Notes under the pieces: generated by a model
The model's database searches: none
Told to the model about the DNA's origin: nothing
The model's input: only the letters and a program-made list of their open reading frames with translations
NCBI RefSeq assembly: GCF_002811765.1
Contig: NZ_NPDR01000003.1
Coordinates: 487,161 to 551,160 of the forward strand
DNA length: 64,000 bases
DNA from: Leptospira saintgironsiae
GTDB lineage: Bacteria; Spirochaetota; Leptospiria; Leptospirales; Leptospiraceae
Direction: 5' to 3'
Shown: positions 1-10,324 of the stretch, piece after piece
Layout of the letters: every line of letters begins with the position of its first letter
Numbering within the stretch: position 1 is the first letter of the stretch
Translations under genes and position numbers: made by a program

Positions 1-1155
1 TTGATCACCTACGGAACTAGTAGAGAAGACAACCTTCGTAAACTTGGAAATATTCTTAGAAAGACCGAGCTTAGAGGTCAGGATCTACAGACCAACTTAC
101 TTGTTCATTATGGTCTAATCCATTGGATCTTAGGAAAAGATCCTTTATTCAAACCTTCTACAGCTTTTATGATCTCTTATCTTGCTGCGGTGGGCGCTCT
201 CGAGAGCCTAGGCAAGGATATTGATTTAGAGGTTGCTTGGACAAAAGTTCTTTCTAATGCTCCAGCAGAAGGGAAGAAGGTTCTATCTCGCAAACTTACC
301 CTGATCACAAGACCTCTTGCCGAACTACTTGCAGACGCTCATGTTTTAGCAGGATTTTTAGGGTATCATGAGAATGTTTCCTGGAAAATTGAAAAAGATC
401 AAGTGGTTTGGGTCCGAAATCCAATCTATATTCTTTCTGACCTTTACTATTATCTGCATATGGAAGGTGAATTACATCAATCTCCTTCTGAACAGATTTG
501 GGATCATGACCAACAAGTTTTACAATCTGCATTAGCATTTTATAAAGAACTAGAAAAACTAACCGGCAAAAAAGCTGATTCTGCAGATTGGGATTCCGTA
601 TTTGCGGGAAAAGCTCCTGCCGGTGTTGACGCATCTGTTTGGGCAAATGCTATCTCTTCTCACAAGGGATTCCAAATCGGATTGGAATTACTTAAAATCA
701 TTCCGAACCTTGGAAACAAATCAGGTTTCTATAAACTTGGCGTGGATGAGAACTTAGAACCAGTAATCCCTGAAGAATTTAAGAAGGCAGATACAAGAGA
801 CGCATTCATTAAATTTTTGGCACCTGCTCCTAAGGCAAGTTCGGATGAGATCGTTTCTCCAATGGGTGGAATGTTCTACTCTAAGGAAGCTCCTGATCTT
901 CCAGCAATGGTGAATGAAGGTGAACACTTCAAAGCGGGCCAACCTCTGTTTATCGTAGAAGTAATGAAAATGTTCAATAAGATCACCGCTCCATTCTCTG
1001 GAACTATCAAGAATGTAGTATTGAAAGACAGTGATGGAAAGATCATCCAAAAAGGTCAGACTATCTTTAAGATCGTTCCAGACGAGGTCGTTAAGATCGA
1101 AACTCCGGAAGAGATCCAAGATAGAAAGAATAAGGTGACTTTTTCACTTCTATAA
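1..1155 (+). CDS. Biotin-dependent carboxylase, C-terminal part (5' end outside window)
   Basis: This reading frame is open at the window edge, so the TTG at position 1 is probably an internal codon. Residues 1-50 look like the end of a biotin carboxylase C-terminal domain (GTSREDNLRKL, then LRGQDLQTN). Residues 60-280 are a linker I do not recognise. Residues 285-365 form a biotinyl/lipoyl carrier domain with the biotinylation motif EVMKM; the lysine is K323. Such fused BC-BCCP chains carry CO2 on biotin and pass it to an acyl-CoA or pyruvate carboxyltransferase subunit, which is not seen here. The acyl substrate cannot be told. It converges on the chemotaxis operon. Confidence 0.8.
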   Translation: MITYGTSREDNLRKLGNILRKTELRGQDLQTNLLVHYGLIHWILGKDPLFKPSTAFMISYLAAVGALESLGKDIDLEVAWTKVLSNAPAEGKKVLSRKLTLITRPLAELLADAHVLAGFLGYHENVSWKIEKDQVVWVRNPIYILSDLYYYLHMEGELHQSPSEQIWDHDQQVLQSALAFYKELEKLTGKKADSADWDSVFAGKAPAGVDASVWANAISSHKGFQIGLELLKIIPNLGNKSGFYKLGVDENLEPVIPEEFKKADTRDAFIKFLAPAPKASSDEIVSPMGGMFYSKEAPDLPAMVNEGEHFKAGQPLFIVEVMKMFNKITAPFSGTIKNVVLKDSDGKIIQKGQTIFKIVPDEVVKIETPEEIQDRKNKVTFSLL

Positions 1156-1170
1156 AGTTTCAAACCTCTA

Positions 1171-1204
1171 AGATTCTCGCCTAGGTATTAACCGGCGAGA
1201 ATCT
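1171..1204. terminator. Hairpin between converging carboxylase and cheB
   Basis: An 11-bp perfect inverted repeat (1171-1181 with 1194-1204, 12-nt loop) sits between two convergent genes and overlaps the cheB stop codon. Neither side has a clear T-run, so it may be a weak bidirectional terminator or an mRNA 3'-end stabiliser. Confidence 0.35.
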
Positions 1205-2216
1205 CGGAAGGAACATCTCCTAAGGAAAGTATCTTTTCCGCAGCTCCTCTTTCTATCGCTTCTCTTGGCATTCCAAATACAACAGAACTTGCTTCATCTT
1301 GTGCAATTGTTCTTCCGCCTGCTTGCCTAATTTCTAATAGTCCAGCGGCACCATCTGATCCCATACCTGTAAGTAAAAATGCTTTTGCGTTACGTCCTAC
1401 ATGTTTTGCGACTGAATGGAATAATACATCCACAGAGGGCCTATGACGATTTACGAGTGGTCCATCTGATATCCTGACTATAAATTGAGCTCCACTTCCA
1501 ACTACTTCCATATGTCTATTTCCTGGAGCGATAAGAGCGGTCCCTTCTTGTATCCGATCTCCGTCTTTTGCTTCTCTTACAGTAATTTTGCAGATCTTAT
1601 CTAAACGATTTGCAAATGCCTCCGTAAATTTTTCAGGCATATGTTGTACGATCACAATTCCGGGGCTATTTGCAGGAAGAGAAGTCAGAATATCCTCTAA
1701 TGCTATTGTTCCACCTGTCGAAGTTCCAATTGCTACGATCCTATCAGTCGTTGCAATTTTTGTAAAATCAAGACCATTCGTTTTGGGAGAAGGAGCTGAA
1801 ATTTGATGTTTCAGTTTGGAAATGGATGCTGAACGAATACATTCTCCCAAATAAACAGCAGAATCTTCTAAAAAATCTTTTAGACCAATTTTAGGTTTGG
1901 TCACAATTCCGACTGCGCCTTCTTTCAAAGCAACCCATGCTGTCTCAGAAGATTCTTCTGCAAGAGAAGAACAGATCAACACAGGAGTAGGGTGGGTATG
2001 CATGATCTTTTTTAAAAAACTGATCCCATCCATCCTTGGCATTTCAATATCCAGAACGATTACGTCAGGCCATCTTTCTGACTTTCCTAATTTCTCTAAA
2101 GCAAACACAGGATCAGGAGAAGATCCAATCACTTTTATATCAGAATTCATTTCAAGGACTTGTTTGAGTACGGATCGGACTACTGCGGAATCATCTATAA
2201 TATATACGTATATCAT
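1188..2216 (-). CDS. cheB: CheB, chemotaxis protein-glutamate methylesterase
   Basis: CheB removes methyl groups from (and deamidates) chemoreceptor glutamines/glutamates during adaptation. The N-terminal receiver domain (1-120) has the acidic DD pair near residue 8 and the phospho-acceptor in VLDIEMPRMDG. The C-terminal methylesterase domain (155-340) has the catalytic serine in AIGTSTGGT, the histidine in VQHMPEKF and the aspartate in GMGSDGAAG. Length (342 aa) is normal. It is the last gene of the minus-strand chemotaxis operon, 6 nt after cheD. Phosphorylation by CheA should activate it. Confidence 0.95.
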   Translation of the reverse strand: MIYVYIIDDSAVVRSVLKQVLEMNSDIKVIGSSPDPVFALEKLGKSERWPDVIVLDIEMPRMDGISFLKKIMHTHPTPVLICSSLAEESSETAWVALKEGAVGIVTKPKIGLKDFLEDSAVYLGECIRSASISKLKHQISAPSPKTNGLDFTKIATTDRIVAIGTSTGGTIALEDILTSLPANSPGIVIVQHMPEKFTEAFANRLDKICKITVREAKDGDRIQEGTALIAPGNRHMEVVGSGAQFIVRISDGPLVNRHRPSVDVLFHSVAKHVGRNAKAFLLTGMGSDGAAGLLEIRQAGGRTIAQDEASSVVFGMPREAIERGAAEKILSLGDVPSEILAG

Positions 2217-2222
2217 GTTTTA

Positions 2223-2714
2223 TTAATTTTTAGGATTTTCCATATAAACTTCCCCGTCCCAAAGAGAAAAATATATTTTCCGGTGGGATTTACCCCCGGT
2301 ATTAGAAGCGGTCAGATCTATATTTGCTTTACGGACCAAATCCAAGACAGACTCCACATTTTTTTCGCCTATTTCGACGATCTTTTTTACTTCTTCTAAT
2401 TTGTCTTCTTCCGGAGAAAACATAGAAGCTCCTCCAAATATTTTGCAAACAAATCTGCCTGGTCTTTCTCCCAGCTTTTGGAATTGTTTTAGGAAACTTT
2501 CTAAAGCATCATCTGCATATTTTGGATGAGGTTCTGGAACGTTAGAAGGTCTTTTAGGGAGCATGATATGAGCCATTCCTCCAACCTTAGAATAAGGATG
2601 CCAAAAACATAATGCGACACATGAACCTAAGAGTGTGCGGATCCTTGTACCATTTTCTCCCCAATAAAAACCTCCTGGTTGGAGAAAAATGTCCTTAACT
2701 ATCTCGGGTTCCAT
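2223..2714 (-). CDS. cheD: CheD, chemoreceptor glutamine deamidase
   Basis: CheD deamidates receptor glutamines and in some bacteria binds CheC or CheY. The family core is visible: GSCVALCFWHP with the catalytic cysteine, then GGMAHIMLP with the catalytic histidine, and a later GGASMF segment. Length is 163 aa, usual for the family. It lies 2 nt after cheW and 6 nt before cheB, so it is translated from the same mRNA. No cheC is seen in the window, so the deamidase role is favoured. Confidence 0.92.
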   Translation of the reverse strand: MEPEIVKDIFLQPGGFYWGENGTRIRTLLGSCVALCFWHPYSKVGGMAHIMLPKRPSNVPEPHPKYADDALESFLKQFQKLGERPGRFVCKIFGGASMFSPEEDKLEEVKKIVEIGEKNVESVLDLVRKANIDLTASNTGGKSHRKIYFSLWDGEVYMENPKN

Positions 2715-2716
2715 TT

Positions 2717-3226
2717 TTAACCCGCGGAGACTGCGTTAGCCGCTTCTTCTTTGGTTTCCTCCAATGCGGTCAATTCTTCTACAGTTAACAAGCGGAGAAG
2801 GTTTAGTAATAGAATAAATCCACTCGCTTGCCTTGCCATTCCTGCCAAAAAATCCACGCGTATCCTGGATCCAAATGTAGGAGGAGGTTCAATTTCAGAA
2901 GAAGGTATACTCAATACTTCATATACAGCCTCCACGATAAGACCTATATCCATCCTAGCTCCGTTTATTGATTCAGGAACTTCCACGATCACTATACAGG
3001 TTCTTTTGTCCGGCGAATGTTTTTTTCTGAAAAACTTATCACATACATCCAAAACTGGGACTACATTTCCTCTTAGATTGATTACCCCCGGAATAAAAGA
3101 GGGCATCATTGGAACAGTAGTCACATGAGTGTATTCTAAGATCTCTTTTACGTTCAGAAGCCCTATTCCGAAAGTTTCCTCTCCGATCTTGAAGGTCAAA
3201 TACTGGTTGTCTTCGAAAGTGCTCAC
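2717..3226 (-). CDS. cheW: CheW, chemotaxis coupling protein
   Basis: This is a single CheW domain of 169 aa that would bridge the receptor tip and CheA. Characteristic pieces are TFKIGEETFGIGLLNVKEIL near the start and IPGVINLRGNVVPVLDV around residues 45-60. The C-terminal tail after residue 150 is rich in Glu and Ala. It lies 9 nt downstream of the MCP gene. A CheW-like domain also ends CheA in this operon, so the pair is complete. Confidence 0.93.
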   Translation of the reverse strand: MSTFEDNQYLTFKIGEETFGIGLLNVKEILEYTHVTTVPMMPSFIPGVINLRGNVVPVLDVCDKFFRKKHSPDKRTCIVIVEVPESINGARMDIGLIVEAVYEVLSIPSSEIEPPPTFGSRIRVDFLAGMARQASGFILLLNLLRLLTVEELTALEETKEEAANAVSAG

Positions 3227-3235
3227 TGTCAGACC

Positions 3236-6112
3236 TCAGTATTTTTCAAACTTAGGTTTATCATGAACACTTACAGTTCTCACTGACGCTAAACTTTTAG
3301 ATCCATTACCCGAACTTTCTCTTCCCTGAGATTCTTTGCTCAATCTGAAGAATAGTACGGATTCTCTTAAAGATTCTGCTTGGCTATTCATCTCTTCTGC
3401 AATCGCTGCTAATTCTTCAGAAGCAGAAGCATTTTGCTGAGAAACCTGATCCAACTGTCCCATTGCCTTATTGATCTCTACTACTCCGGAAGCCTGTTCT
3501 TCGCTGGAAGCTGTGATCTCTTGTACCAAATCTGCAGTTTTTCTAATATTCGGGACAATCTCATTGATTAGTTTTCCTGCTTTTTCTGCGATTGCCACGG
3601 AAGACACAGCAAGACCAGAGATCTCATTTGCAGATTTTTGGCTTCTTTCTGCTAACTTTCTAACCTCAGAAGCTACTACTGCGAATCCTCTTCCATGTTC
3701 TCCAGCTCTTGCTGCTTCAATCGCTGCGTTCAGAGCGAGTAGGTTGGTTTGGTAAGCAATATCCTCAATAATCGAAATCTTTTCCGCAATCTGTTTCATC
3801 GCAGTCACTGTTTCTGTTACTGATTTACCTCCATCTTCTGCATCCTTAGAAGATTGGCTTGCGATCTGTTCAGTCTGTTTTGAATTACTAGCATTTTGAT
3901 CAATAGAAGCAGTCATCTCTTCTAATGAAGAAGTAGTTTGTTCTACAGAGGCGGCTTGTTCGGATGCACCTTGGCTAAGTGAATTTGCAGTAGAGGAAAC
4001 TTCTCCAGCGGAGCCTACAAGACTTCCTGCTTTCATAACGATATCACCCATGATCTCGTTCAGTTTATCTACTGTAGTATTTCCATATTCTTTCAATTTT
4101 CCGAATGTTCCGAAATATTCGTTCTCAATTTTAGAAGTTAGATCTCCATTCGCCAATCTTTCCAAAGCATCTACTACTTCAGTTAGCCCAGTTTCGCTGA
4201 CCTGTAAGAATGAATTGATACCTTCTCCTAAACTTCTAAAGAAGCCTTCTTTTCCTTCTAATCGGACTCTAGTTCTGAAATCTCCTTTTGCTGCTGCGCC
4301 TACGATCTCCTCGATCTCTTTTTGGACTGCAAGTTCAGCTGTAACATCGGACCATTCTACAACAGCTCCGAGTCTCTGGCCTTCAGCGCTTAAGATAGGA
4401 TTCGCGATCAGGTTAAATGTCCTTCCGCTAATCACGATAGAAGACTCATACGTTGTGCTCAAATTGCCGACTAAATTCCTTTGGTGAGCAGGGTTCTTAT
4501 GGAAGGTATCAATATTTGTTCCAAGCAAACTTTGCAAATTGAAAGAAGCTAATTGTTTTCTAATATCTCCTTCGCTGTTCTGGAACATCTTATATACTGC
4601 TTTATTCATATACTTGATGTTAAAATCATTATCAGCTATCATCACATTGGTAGAAGTGTTGTCTAATGCTACTTTAATACGAGTAAGCTCGTCATTCTCT
4701 AGTTTACGAGCTTCTGCGACTTTCTTCTGTTCAGTTACATCTGACCATTCTACAACCGCACCCAATCTATCTCCATTATCAGTGAGAATTGGGTTAGCGA
4801 TCAGGTCGAATGTTCTTCCTCCAATTTCTATACTGGATTTGAAAGTGTTAGCAAATGAACCCAGTATTCCTCTTTGGTGAGCTGGGTTTTTATGATAAGA
4901 GTCTATATTAGAACCTAACAATTTGTTTAAATGAAAATTGGTAAGTTGTTTTCTAATATCGGATTCACCTATCTCAAACATCTTCACGATCGCCTTGTTC
5001 ATATATTTAATGTTCAAATGAGTATCAGCGATCATGATGTTAGTGCTGGTATTATCCAAAGCAACTTTAATGCGGGTAAGTTCCTCGTTCTCTAGTTTAC
5101 GAGCCTCTAACAGTTTCTTTTGTTCGGTTACGTCTGCCCATTCTACGACAGCTCCGAGTCTTTCTCCTGATTCAGTTAGAATTGGATTTGCAATCAGATC
5201 AAAACTTCTGCCACCGATATCAATACTGGAACGGAACGTTTGGTTTAGTTCCTTTAAGATACCTCTTTGATGAGCGGGGTTTTTATGATAGCTATCAATA
5301 ATCGAACCCATCAAAGACTCCACCCGGAATTGGCTGAGTTGTTTTTTGATATCTTCTTCTGCATTTCCAAACATCTTTCTGATGGACTTGTTCATGTATG
5401 TGACCTTTAAGTTTTGGTCCGCCATCATTATATTTGTAGTGACATTGTCTAAAGCAGTCTTGATTCGAATGAATTCTTCAGAATCAGACTTTCCTGTACT
5501 AACAATATTTCCGGAAGAGAAAGGTTTTAAGTAAATCACCAATGCAGGTAAAAGAAGAGTCCCGAAAATCGCGAAAAGAAAATGATAATAGAGCGGGCCT
5601 TCTTTCTGGACAGGAATAGAAATAGAAGACCTTGTTTTTTCCCAATCGGATTTCAATTTTTCTAATTTAGGTAATGAATTTTCAGAAACCTGATTTAAAA
5701 AATTCTCTCTCGTATCCTTGGCTTGGATGCCTAAAATACCTTTTGCAGCCAGAATACTTTCCTCAAGTGAATCAAAATCCTTTAGGAATTGTTGTAAATC
5801 TTCTGGGTTTTTTAAACCGATAGAAAATTCTTTCAGGTCTGATACAATCGAACTTCGGGTGGTCTTCAGATTTTCCAATTTAGAGGAAAGGGATTCCTTA
5901 CTTTGGCCAGGCAGAAATAAAGAATACAAACCAGATTCGTAATCTTTTAGTTCTGAATGTATCGTTTCGGAAGAAACCGAAATTTTACCTGAGGATCCGC
6001 TTTCGAACCCATGATCGTACAAATAACTCCAACCGGTTGATCCAAATGTAAGAACAATTCCCAACAGCAAAGACCAAACAATTACACTTAATTTTAATTT
6101 ACCCTGTCCCAT
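3236..6112 (-). CDS. Methyl-accepting chemotaxis protein with three tandem PAS domains
   Basis: A 958-aa receptor. TM1 is about residues 8-30, an extracytoplasmic helical sensor spans about 31-173, and TM2 about 176-196. Three closely similar PAS copies follow at about 216-331, 347-461 and 477-591, joined by a near-identical linker ([14 protein letters not shown]). A HAMP-like stretch spans about 600-690, then the MCP signalling domain with the hairpin tip ([20 protein letters not shown], then [19 protein letters not shown]). There is no C-terminal CheR-tethering pentapeptide. The ligand is unknown; the PAS motif set HKNPAHQRG and FDLIANPIL is shared by the copies. It sits between cheA and cheW and is the likely dedicated receptor of this array. 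Confidence 0.93.
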   Translation of the reverse strand: MGQGKLKLSVIVWSLLLGIVLTFGSTGWSYLYDHGFESGSSGKISVSSETIHSELKDYESGLYSLFLPGQSKESLSSKLENLKTTRSSIVSDLKEFSIGLKNPEDLQQFLKDFDSLEESILAAKGILGIQAKDTRENFLNQVSENSLPKLEKLKSDWEKTRSSISIPVQKEGPLYYHFLFAIFGTLLLPALVIYLKPFSSGNIVSTGKSDSEEFIRIKTALDNVTTNIMMADQNLKVTYMNKSIRKMFGNAEEDIKKQLSQFRVESLMGSIIDSYHKNPAHQRGILKELNQTFRSSIDIGGRSFDLIANPILTESGERLGAVVEWADVTEQKKLLEARKLENEELTRIKVALDNTSTNIMIADTHLNIKYMNKAIVKMFEIGESDIRKQLTNFHLNKLLGSNIDSYHKNPAHQRGILGSFANTFKSSIEIGGRTFDLIANPILTDNGDRLGAVVEWSDVTEQKKVAEARKLENDELTRIKVALDNTSTNVMIADNDFNIKYMNKAVYKMFQNSEGDIRKQLASFNLQSLLGTNIDTFHKNPAHQRNLVGNLSTTYESSIVISGRTFNLIANPILSAEGQRLGAVVEWSDVTAELAVQKEIEEIVGAAAKGDFRTRVRLEGKEGFFRSLGEGINSFLQVSETGLTEVVDALERLANGDLTSKIENEYFGTFGKLKEYGNTTVDKLNEIMGDIVMKAGSLVGSAGEVSSTANSLSQGASEQAASVEQTTSSLEEMTASIDQNASNSKQTEQIASQSSKDAEDGGKSVTETVTAMKQIAEKISIIEDIAYQTNLLALNAAIEAARAGEHGRGFAVVASEVRKLAERSQKSANEISGLAVSSVAIAEKAGKLINEIVPNIRKTADLVQEITASSEEQASGVVEINKAMGQLDQVSQQNASASEELAAIAEEMNSQAESLRESVLFFRLSKESQGRESSGNGSKSLASVRTVSVHDKPKFEKY
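4340..5467 (-). repeat. Triplicated PAS-coding segment inside the MCP gene
   Basis: Three in-frame copies of an approximately 390-bp unit (130-131 codons) encode the PAS domains plus linker. The protein copies share [11 protein letters not shown] or close variants, [11 protein letters not shown] and [13 protein letters not shown]. Copies 2 and 3 are closer to each other than to copy 1. This looks like internal tandem duplication, and copy number could vary by recombination between strains. Confidence 0.85.
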
Positions 6113-6125
6113 ACGATTTACCTAT

Positions 6126-6156
6126 ATTATAAATTAATTATTTCCATTATTATCAA
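6126..6156 (-). promoter_or_regulatory. Possible internal promoter ahead of the MCP gene
   Basis: On the minus strand, TTGATA (6156-6151) is followed by TTTATA after 17 nt (6133-6128), or TATAAT after 19 nt, in the AT-rich 51-nt gap between cheA and the MCP. This could give the receptor and cheWDB extra transcription independent of the kinase genes. It is sequence-based only. Confidence 0.35.
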
Positions 6157-6163
6157 AATTAGC

Positions 6164-8275
6164 TTAACGAGCGAATGTTCTATCTCTCAAATTAGTTCTT
6201 TGGATTTTTAAAAGAGAATGAAGACCCGGAACGTCTAGGATGAACGCGATCTTTCCTGTTCCTAAAACTGAGGTCCCGCTAATACATTGGATCCCTTTGA
6301 AAATTTCATTCAAAGGTTTGATTACAGATTGGATTTCTCCTAGTAGGTCATTGACTAGGATCCCGAAATTTCTACCGTCATGTTCTAGAACTAGTACGTT
6401 CTTCCTTCCTTCATCAGGATCAGGGAGTCCGAGAAATCTTCCTAGATGTAAAATCGGGAGAACTTCTCCTCTTAAGTTGATAGAACCTGCGATTTCTTCG
6501 GGTAGAAGTTGGAGTTCCGACTCCATTGTCTCTCTTACCCAGTCCATAGGCACTACGAAGTAAGAATCGCAGGCTCTGACTAAAAATCCATCTATGATAG
6601 CAAGTGTAAGAGGGAGTCGAATTGAGAATACAGAACCTTTTCCAAATTCTGATTGTACATTCACAGATCCTCGCAGGGATTCTATATTTCTAAGTACAAC
6701 ATCCATTCCAACACCTCTGCCTGATAAACTTGTAACCGACTCAGCAGTGGAAAATCCTGGTTGGAAAATTAGATTAAAAATTTCTTGTTCGTTTAATACT
6801 TGGGCAGGATCGATAAGACCTTTTTCGATTGCCTTTTGTCTGATCCTTTCATGATTGATCCCTTTACCATCATCTGAGATCTCTATGGAAATACTTCCGG
6901 TGGAATGAGAGGCTTGGATCTTTAATTTTCCTCTTTGGGATTTTCCAAGATTAGCTCTTTCCTGACTGGGTTCTATTCCATGATCTAAAGCGTTTCTTAA
7001 TATATGAACGATAGGATCGTTTATCTTTTCGATGACTGAACGGTCTAATTCCGTTTCTCCGCCTAAAATTTCAAAATCCACTTCCTTTCCAAGTTCCAAG
7101 GAAATGTCTCTCACAGTTCTTCTATATTTTTCGAAAAGTTCTCCGATAGGCACCATTCGAAGTGCCATGGCTGTCTCTCGAATTTCTCCTACGAGTCTCG
7201 ATAATATTTCTGCAGATTCGTTTAGATCAGAATCCTCTTTATCCACAAGTAATCGACCTAAGCTTGCTTCGGAGATGATTAACTCTCCTACAAGATTGAC
7301 CAATTGATCTACTTTTGCGGAGTCTATACGTATAAGTTTCGGAACGGTTTGATTCGTTTGTGTTTTTTCTCCTTCAGACTTTTTGGAAGAACTTTGTTCT
7401 TTAGAAATTTCTGAAGAATGTGTTGGAACGGGCGACTGAAATTGGAGGCCTTGTAATTCCAGAGCCTTGAAATATTCTTCTTTTTCACAAGGTATCTCGT
7501 TTGATATCGTATGAAATATTTCTTCCGAAGAATTTGGAGGAACAACTCTTAAAAATGAAGAATCTTTTACGAATGAAAAAACAGCTTCCAGATCCTTCTT
7601 CTCTGATGATGTCTTAAGTTGGACCTCGTAACCTAAATAACAATTTTCTGAATCCCAGTTATTCCAATCTGGCAGTTTTGTTTTATAAACGTATAAGTAT
7701 TGAATTTCTCCAATAGTTCTAAGATATTTTAAAAATGAGAATGGATCCATTCCATCCTTAAATATATTTTCCCCAGGGAAGAATGTAATTTGCCAATGAG
7801 AGTTAACTGATCCTTGTTTTTCGGGTTTACTCTTACTTGTATCAGGATCAGTTACAGAAGTTCTAATTTCCTTTTTTTCAGAAGTTTTGCCTGTAAATGT
7901 TTGGGCCTCTTTTATGATTTTTACCTGTTCTGCCTCTAATCCAGGTGGTAAATCTTTGCCCGGAATTGGATCTTCTACAATCTTCTTTAAATGGTCTATC
8001 GCTCTTAATAAAAAATCTATTTTAGAAGGATCTAATTCCGTTTTTCCGGATCTAGCGAGATCGAGTAGGGTTTCCAGTTCATGAGAACATTCTTCTATAG
8101 ATTCATATCCGAACATTCCTGCGGTTCCTTTTACAGTATGGACGGATCGGAACATTGAATGGATTGCTTCCTCATCGAACTCTCCGTTTTCCATGCGCAA
8201 AAGATGTAATTCTGCTCCGGACAATAGTTCCAGAGATTCCTGTATAAATGCTTCCTTAATTTCCGAGAGATCCAT
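6164..8275 (-). CDS. cheA: CheA, chemotaxis sensor histidine kinase
   Basis: A 703-aa kinase that autophosphorylates under receptor control and phosphorylates CheY and CheB. The HPt domain at the N-terminus has the phospho-accepting histidine H46 in SVHTVKGTAG. A poorly conserved region (about 150-300) takes the place of P2. The dimerisation domain starts near RIDSAKVDQLVNLVGELI, followed by an HATPase with ILRNALDHGIE, DDGKGI and GRGVGMDVV boxes, and a C-terminal CheW-like domain with GSINLRGEVLPILHL. Its start shares one base with the stop of the upstream STAS gene, implying translational coupling. Confidence 0.95.
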   Translation of the reverse strand: MDLSEIKEAFIQESLELLSGAELHLLRMENGEFDEEAIHSMFRSVHTVKGTAGMFGYESIEECSHELETLLDLARSGKTELDPSKIDFLLRAIDHLKKIVEDPIPGKDLPPGLEAEQVKIIKEAQTFTGKTSEKKEIRTSVTDPDTSKSKPEKQGSVNSHWQITFFPGENIFKDGMDPFSFLKYLRTIGEIQYLYVYKTKLPDWNNWDSENCYLGYEVQLKTSSEKKDLEAVFSFVKDSSFLRVVPPNSSEEIFHTISNEIPCEKEEYFKALELQGLQFQSPVPTHSSEISKEQSSSKKSEGEKTQTNQTVPKLIRIDSAKVDQLVNLVGELIISEASLGRLLVDKEDSDLNESAEILSRLVGEIRETAMALRMVPIGELFEKYRRTVRDISLELGKEVDFEILGGETELDRSVIEKINDPIVHILRNALDHGIEPSQERANLGKSQRGKLKIQASHSTGSISIEISDDGKGINHERIRQKAIEKGLIDPAQVLNEQEIFNLIFQPGFSTAESVTSLSGRGVGMDVVLRNIESLRGSVNVQSEFGKGSVFSIRLPLTLAIIDGFLVRACDSYFVVPMDWVRETMESELQLLPEEIAGSINLRGEVLPILHLGRFLGLPDPDEGRKNVLVLEHDGRNFGILVNDLLGEIQSVIKPLNEIFKGIQCISGTSVLGTGKIAFILDVPGLHSLLKIQRTNLRDRTFAR

Positions 8276-8658
8276 TACACCTTCTCCAATCCGTATGAAA
8301 ATTTGAAGGAAGAAGAATCTTTTTTAGAGATACGGATACGGTCTTGAAAAAATCCGATCAAGCCGTAAAGATCATAAAATTCTAATAAACAATTTGGATG
8401 ATTTAAAATTGCAAGATCCCAAGATTTAAATAGGGAATCTTTTTTAAGCAAAATTAATGACTGAATAAAACTAGAATCTACCTTTTCTAAAGCAGATGTA
8501 TCAATCTCTATCCGAGTAGGATTCCTTTCTAAAAGAGATTGGAGCTTTGATTTCCAATCAGAGGCATAATATATAGAAGCTTCTCCAGAAAGATCTAAAC
8601 GAAAGATCGGTCTAGAATTCTTTTGACCTAGTTCTGATACTTTAATTTCCAATGACAT
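8275..8658 (-). CDS. STAS-domain protein (anti-sigma-antagonist-like) in chemotaxis operon
   Basis: A 127-aa single-domain protein with the STAS core: an N-terminal strand pair (LDLSGEAS), then IDTSALEKVDSSFIQSLI, where one of the serines around residues 72-73 is at the position phosphorylated in SpoIIAA-type proteins. No partner anti-sigma kinase is adjacent; the neighbours are CheA and CheY, so a role as a phospho-regulated scaffold in the chemotaxis array is more likely than sigma-factor control. That role is inferred. It overlaps cheA by one base. Confidence 0.75.
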   Translation of the reverse strand: MSLEIKVSELGQKNSRPIFRLDLSGEASIYYASDWKSKLQSLLERNPTRIEIDTSALEKVDSSFIQSLILLKKDSLFKSWDLAILNHPNCLLEFYDLYGLIGFFQDRIRISKKDSSSFKFSYGLEKV

Positions 8659-8670
8659 AAAGTTTCCTGA

Positions 8671-9033
8671 TTATACGAGTAAAACCTGGATCGTTTTTAA
8701 AAGTTCTTCAGGAGAAAAAGGCTTGGTAAGCCACGCTTTGGCTCCTGCTTTTAAACCTTCGGTTTTGAGATCATCTTGGGATTCAGTGGTTAACATGATG
8801 ATTGGAACAAATTTATGGTTTGAATCTTCTTTGATCGCCTTTACGAAAGAAATACCATTCATGTTTGGCATATTCATGTCGCTTACCACCAGATCCACTT
8901 TCCCTTCTTTTAATTTCTCCAAACCTTGTAGTCCGTCTTCTGCCTCGATTACGGAAAAGGAAGCCTGGGAAAGATGGAGGGTAAGTATCTTTCTGAATAC
9001 GGCTGAATCATCTACGATTAAGATTTTTTTCAT
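8671..9033 (-). CDS. cheY: CheY-like single-domain response regulator
   Basis: A 120-aa stand-alone receiver. The key residues are visible: acidic pair D8-D9, phospho-acceptor D52 in SDMNMP, T82 and K104 in LTKPF. It has no output domain, so it probably binds the flagellar switch or acts as a phosphate sink. It lies 12 nt before the STAS gene and is the best candidate for the CheA substrate here. Leptospira genomes carry several CheY copies, so which one drives the motor is not settled by sequence. Confidence 0.92.
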   Translation of the reverse strand: MKKILIVDDSAVFRKILTLHLSQASFSVIEAEDGLQGLEKLKEGKVDLVVSDMNMPNMNGISFVKAIKEDSNHKFVPIIMLTTESQDDLKTEGLKAGAKAWLTKPFSPEELLKTIQVLLV

Positions 9034-9052
9034 ATTCTCCTTCTTTTCATTC

Positions 9053-10324
9053 TCACTGAATGGGTAATAATAATTCGCTCATGACACAAAGACGCACCTG
9101 TTCTCCAGTGTGGTCCTTTGCATTATGAATAAAGAATAAACCGTTATGTTTTCTGAGGATTTGGTCTACTGCGGTAAGTCCCAAACCAAGACCGAATCTT
9201 TCTAAATGAGATACACTTTCTACAGGCGGATGAATACGGAAGAATGGTTGTAAAACAAGGTTTTCATGTTTTTCGTCCACACCTCCGTAAGGTTTTTCAT
9301 CTACTATATTTTTTACTACAATGCAGAAATAACCTTGGTTGATACTAGTGAAAACTTCTAAAGAGGTTTTGGGTGCGCAGTACTTATACGCATTTAAGAT
9401 CACTTCTTCCAGAGCGAGAAGGATTAGATCGGCTTCAATATCCAGATCCACTTCCTTTTTCAAAACGGGCAAAGCAAGTCTAAGAGATTTTTTTTCAAGA
9501 TAAGGTATAATGAACTCGCTGGAATGTTTAATCTTCTCAACAAGTTCGGATGATTTGATCTTCTGTTTCTCCAGATTTCGATTAATAATCTCTAATAGTT
9601 GGGTAAGACCTTTGAGTAGATTTTTAGTGATTTCCTGGTTTTCTATTACCAGGTTCATCATACTTTTATTAATTAAATAATTATCTCCATCTTCCTTCAT
9701 TTCTACTTTGATCATATCCAAAAGACTGATGATAGCACCAATCCCTGATCCTTGAGAAAGGGAAGTCTGCAATGAATGTATGGAGGATTTTTCCCAGGAC
9801 TCATCTCCTGCCTTTCTTCTGGTTTCTTTATAAGTCAGCCATTCCAGCTGGTTTCTGAGTTTAAGACTTTCTGCTTCTAGGATAGCGGTCTCGCTAGCCT
9901 TTAAAAAACGATAATCTACAGCCTTGCTTAATGCTTTCTGGAATTGATCAGGAAGAATTGGTTTGATTATATAATCGAATACACCTAGTTTCATTACCTC
10001 GATCACAGTATCAGTGGAGTCGAGTGCGGTTTGAACAAGTACGGTTGCATCTGGTTGGAATTCCTTCAATCTTTGAATGAAAGTAGGGCCATCCATCACA
10101 GGCATCATAAGATCTACTATATAAAAGGAATATTTATTGGCCTTTGCCATCTCCAATGCTTCTTCTCCATTGGAAGCAGACTGGTATTGTATACCAAACT
10201 CATCACAAAGAGCTTCGAGCATTAAAGTATTTTCTAACTTGTCCTCGACTATGAGTATAGGATCTCGGACTACACTTTTTCTCTCCTGTTTATTTTTGAT
10301 CACTGAACTCGTAGAGTTAGTCAT
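9053..10324 (-). CDS. Response regulator fused to an HATPase (receiver-kinase-like protein)
   Basis: A 423-aa protein with an N-terminal receiver (about 20-140; acidic VEDK, phospho-acceptor in [11 protein letters not shown], lysine in IIKPI), a helical segment about 150-280, and a C-terminal HATPase with N-box [11 protein letters not shown] and G-box [10 protein letters not shown]. The helical segment contains [11 protein letters not shown], where a canonical H-box would read H-E-x-x-T-P-L, so autophosphorylation is uncertain. Its start overlaps the upstream histidine kinase by 8 nt. It may relay phosphate from that kinase or act as a phosphatase or kinase within the chemotaxis pathway. Confidence 0.85.
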   Translation of the reverse strand: MTNSTSSVIKNKQERKSVVRDPILIVEDKLENTLMLEALCDEFGIQYQSASNGEEALEMAKANKYSFYIVDLMMPVMDGPTFIQRLKEFQPDATVLVQTALDSTDTVIEVMKLGVFDYIIKPILPDQFQKALSKAVDYRFLKASETAILEAESLKLRNQLEWLTYKETRRKAGDESWEKSSIHSLQTSLSQGSGIGAIISLLDMIKVEMKEDGDNYLINKSMMNLVIENQEITKNLLKGLTQLLEIINRNLEKQKIKSSELVEKIKHSSEFIIPYLEKKSLRLALPVLKKEVDLDIEADLILLALEEVILNAYKYCAPKTSLEVFTSINQGYFCIVVKNIVDEKPYGGVDEKHENLVLQPFFRIHPPVESVSHLERFGLGLGLTAVDQILRKHNGLFFIHNAKDHTGEQVRLCVMSELLLPIQ

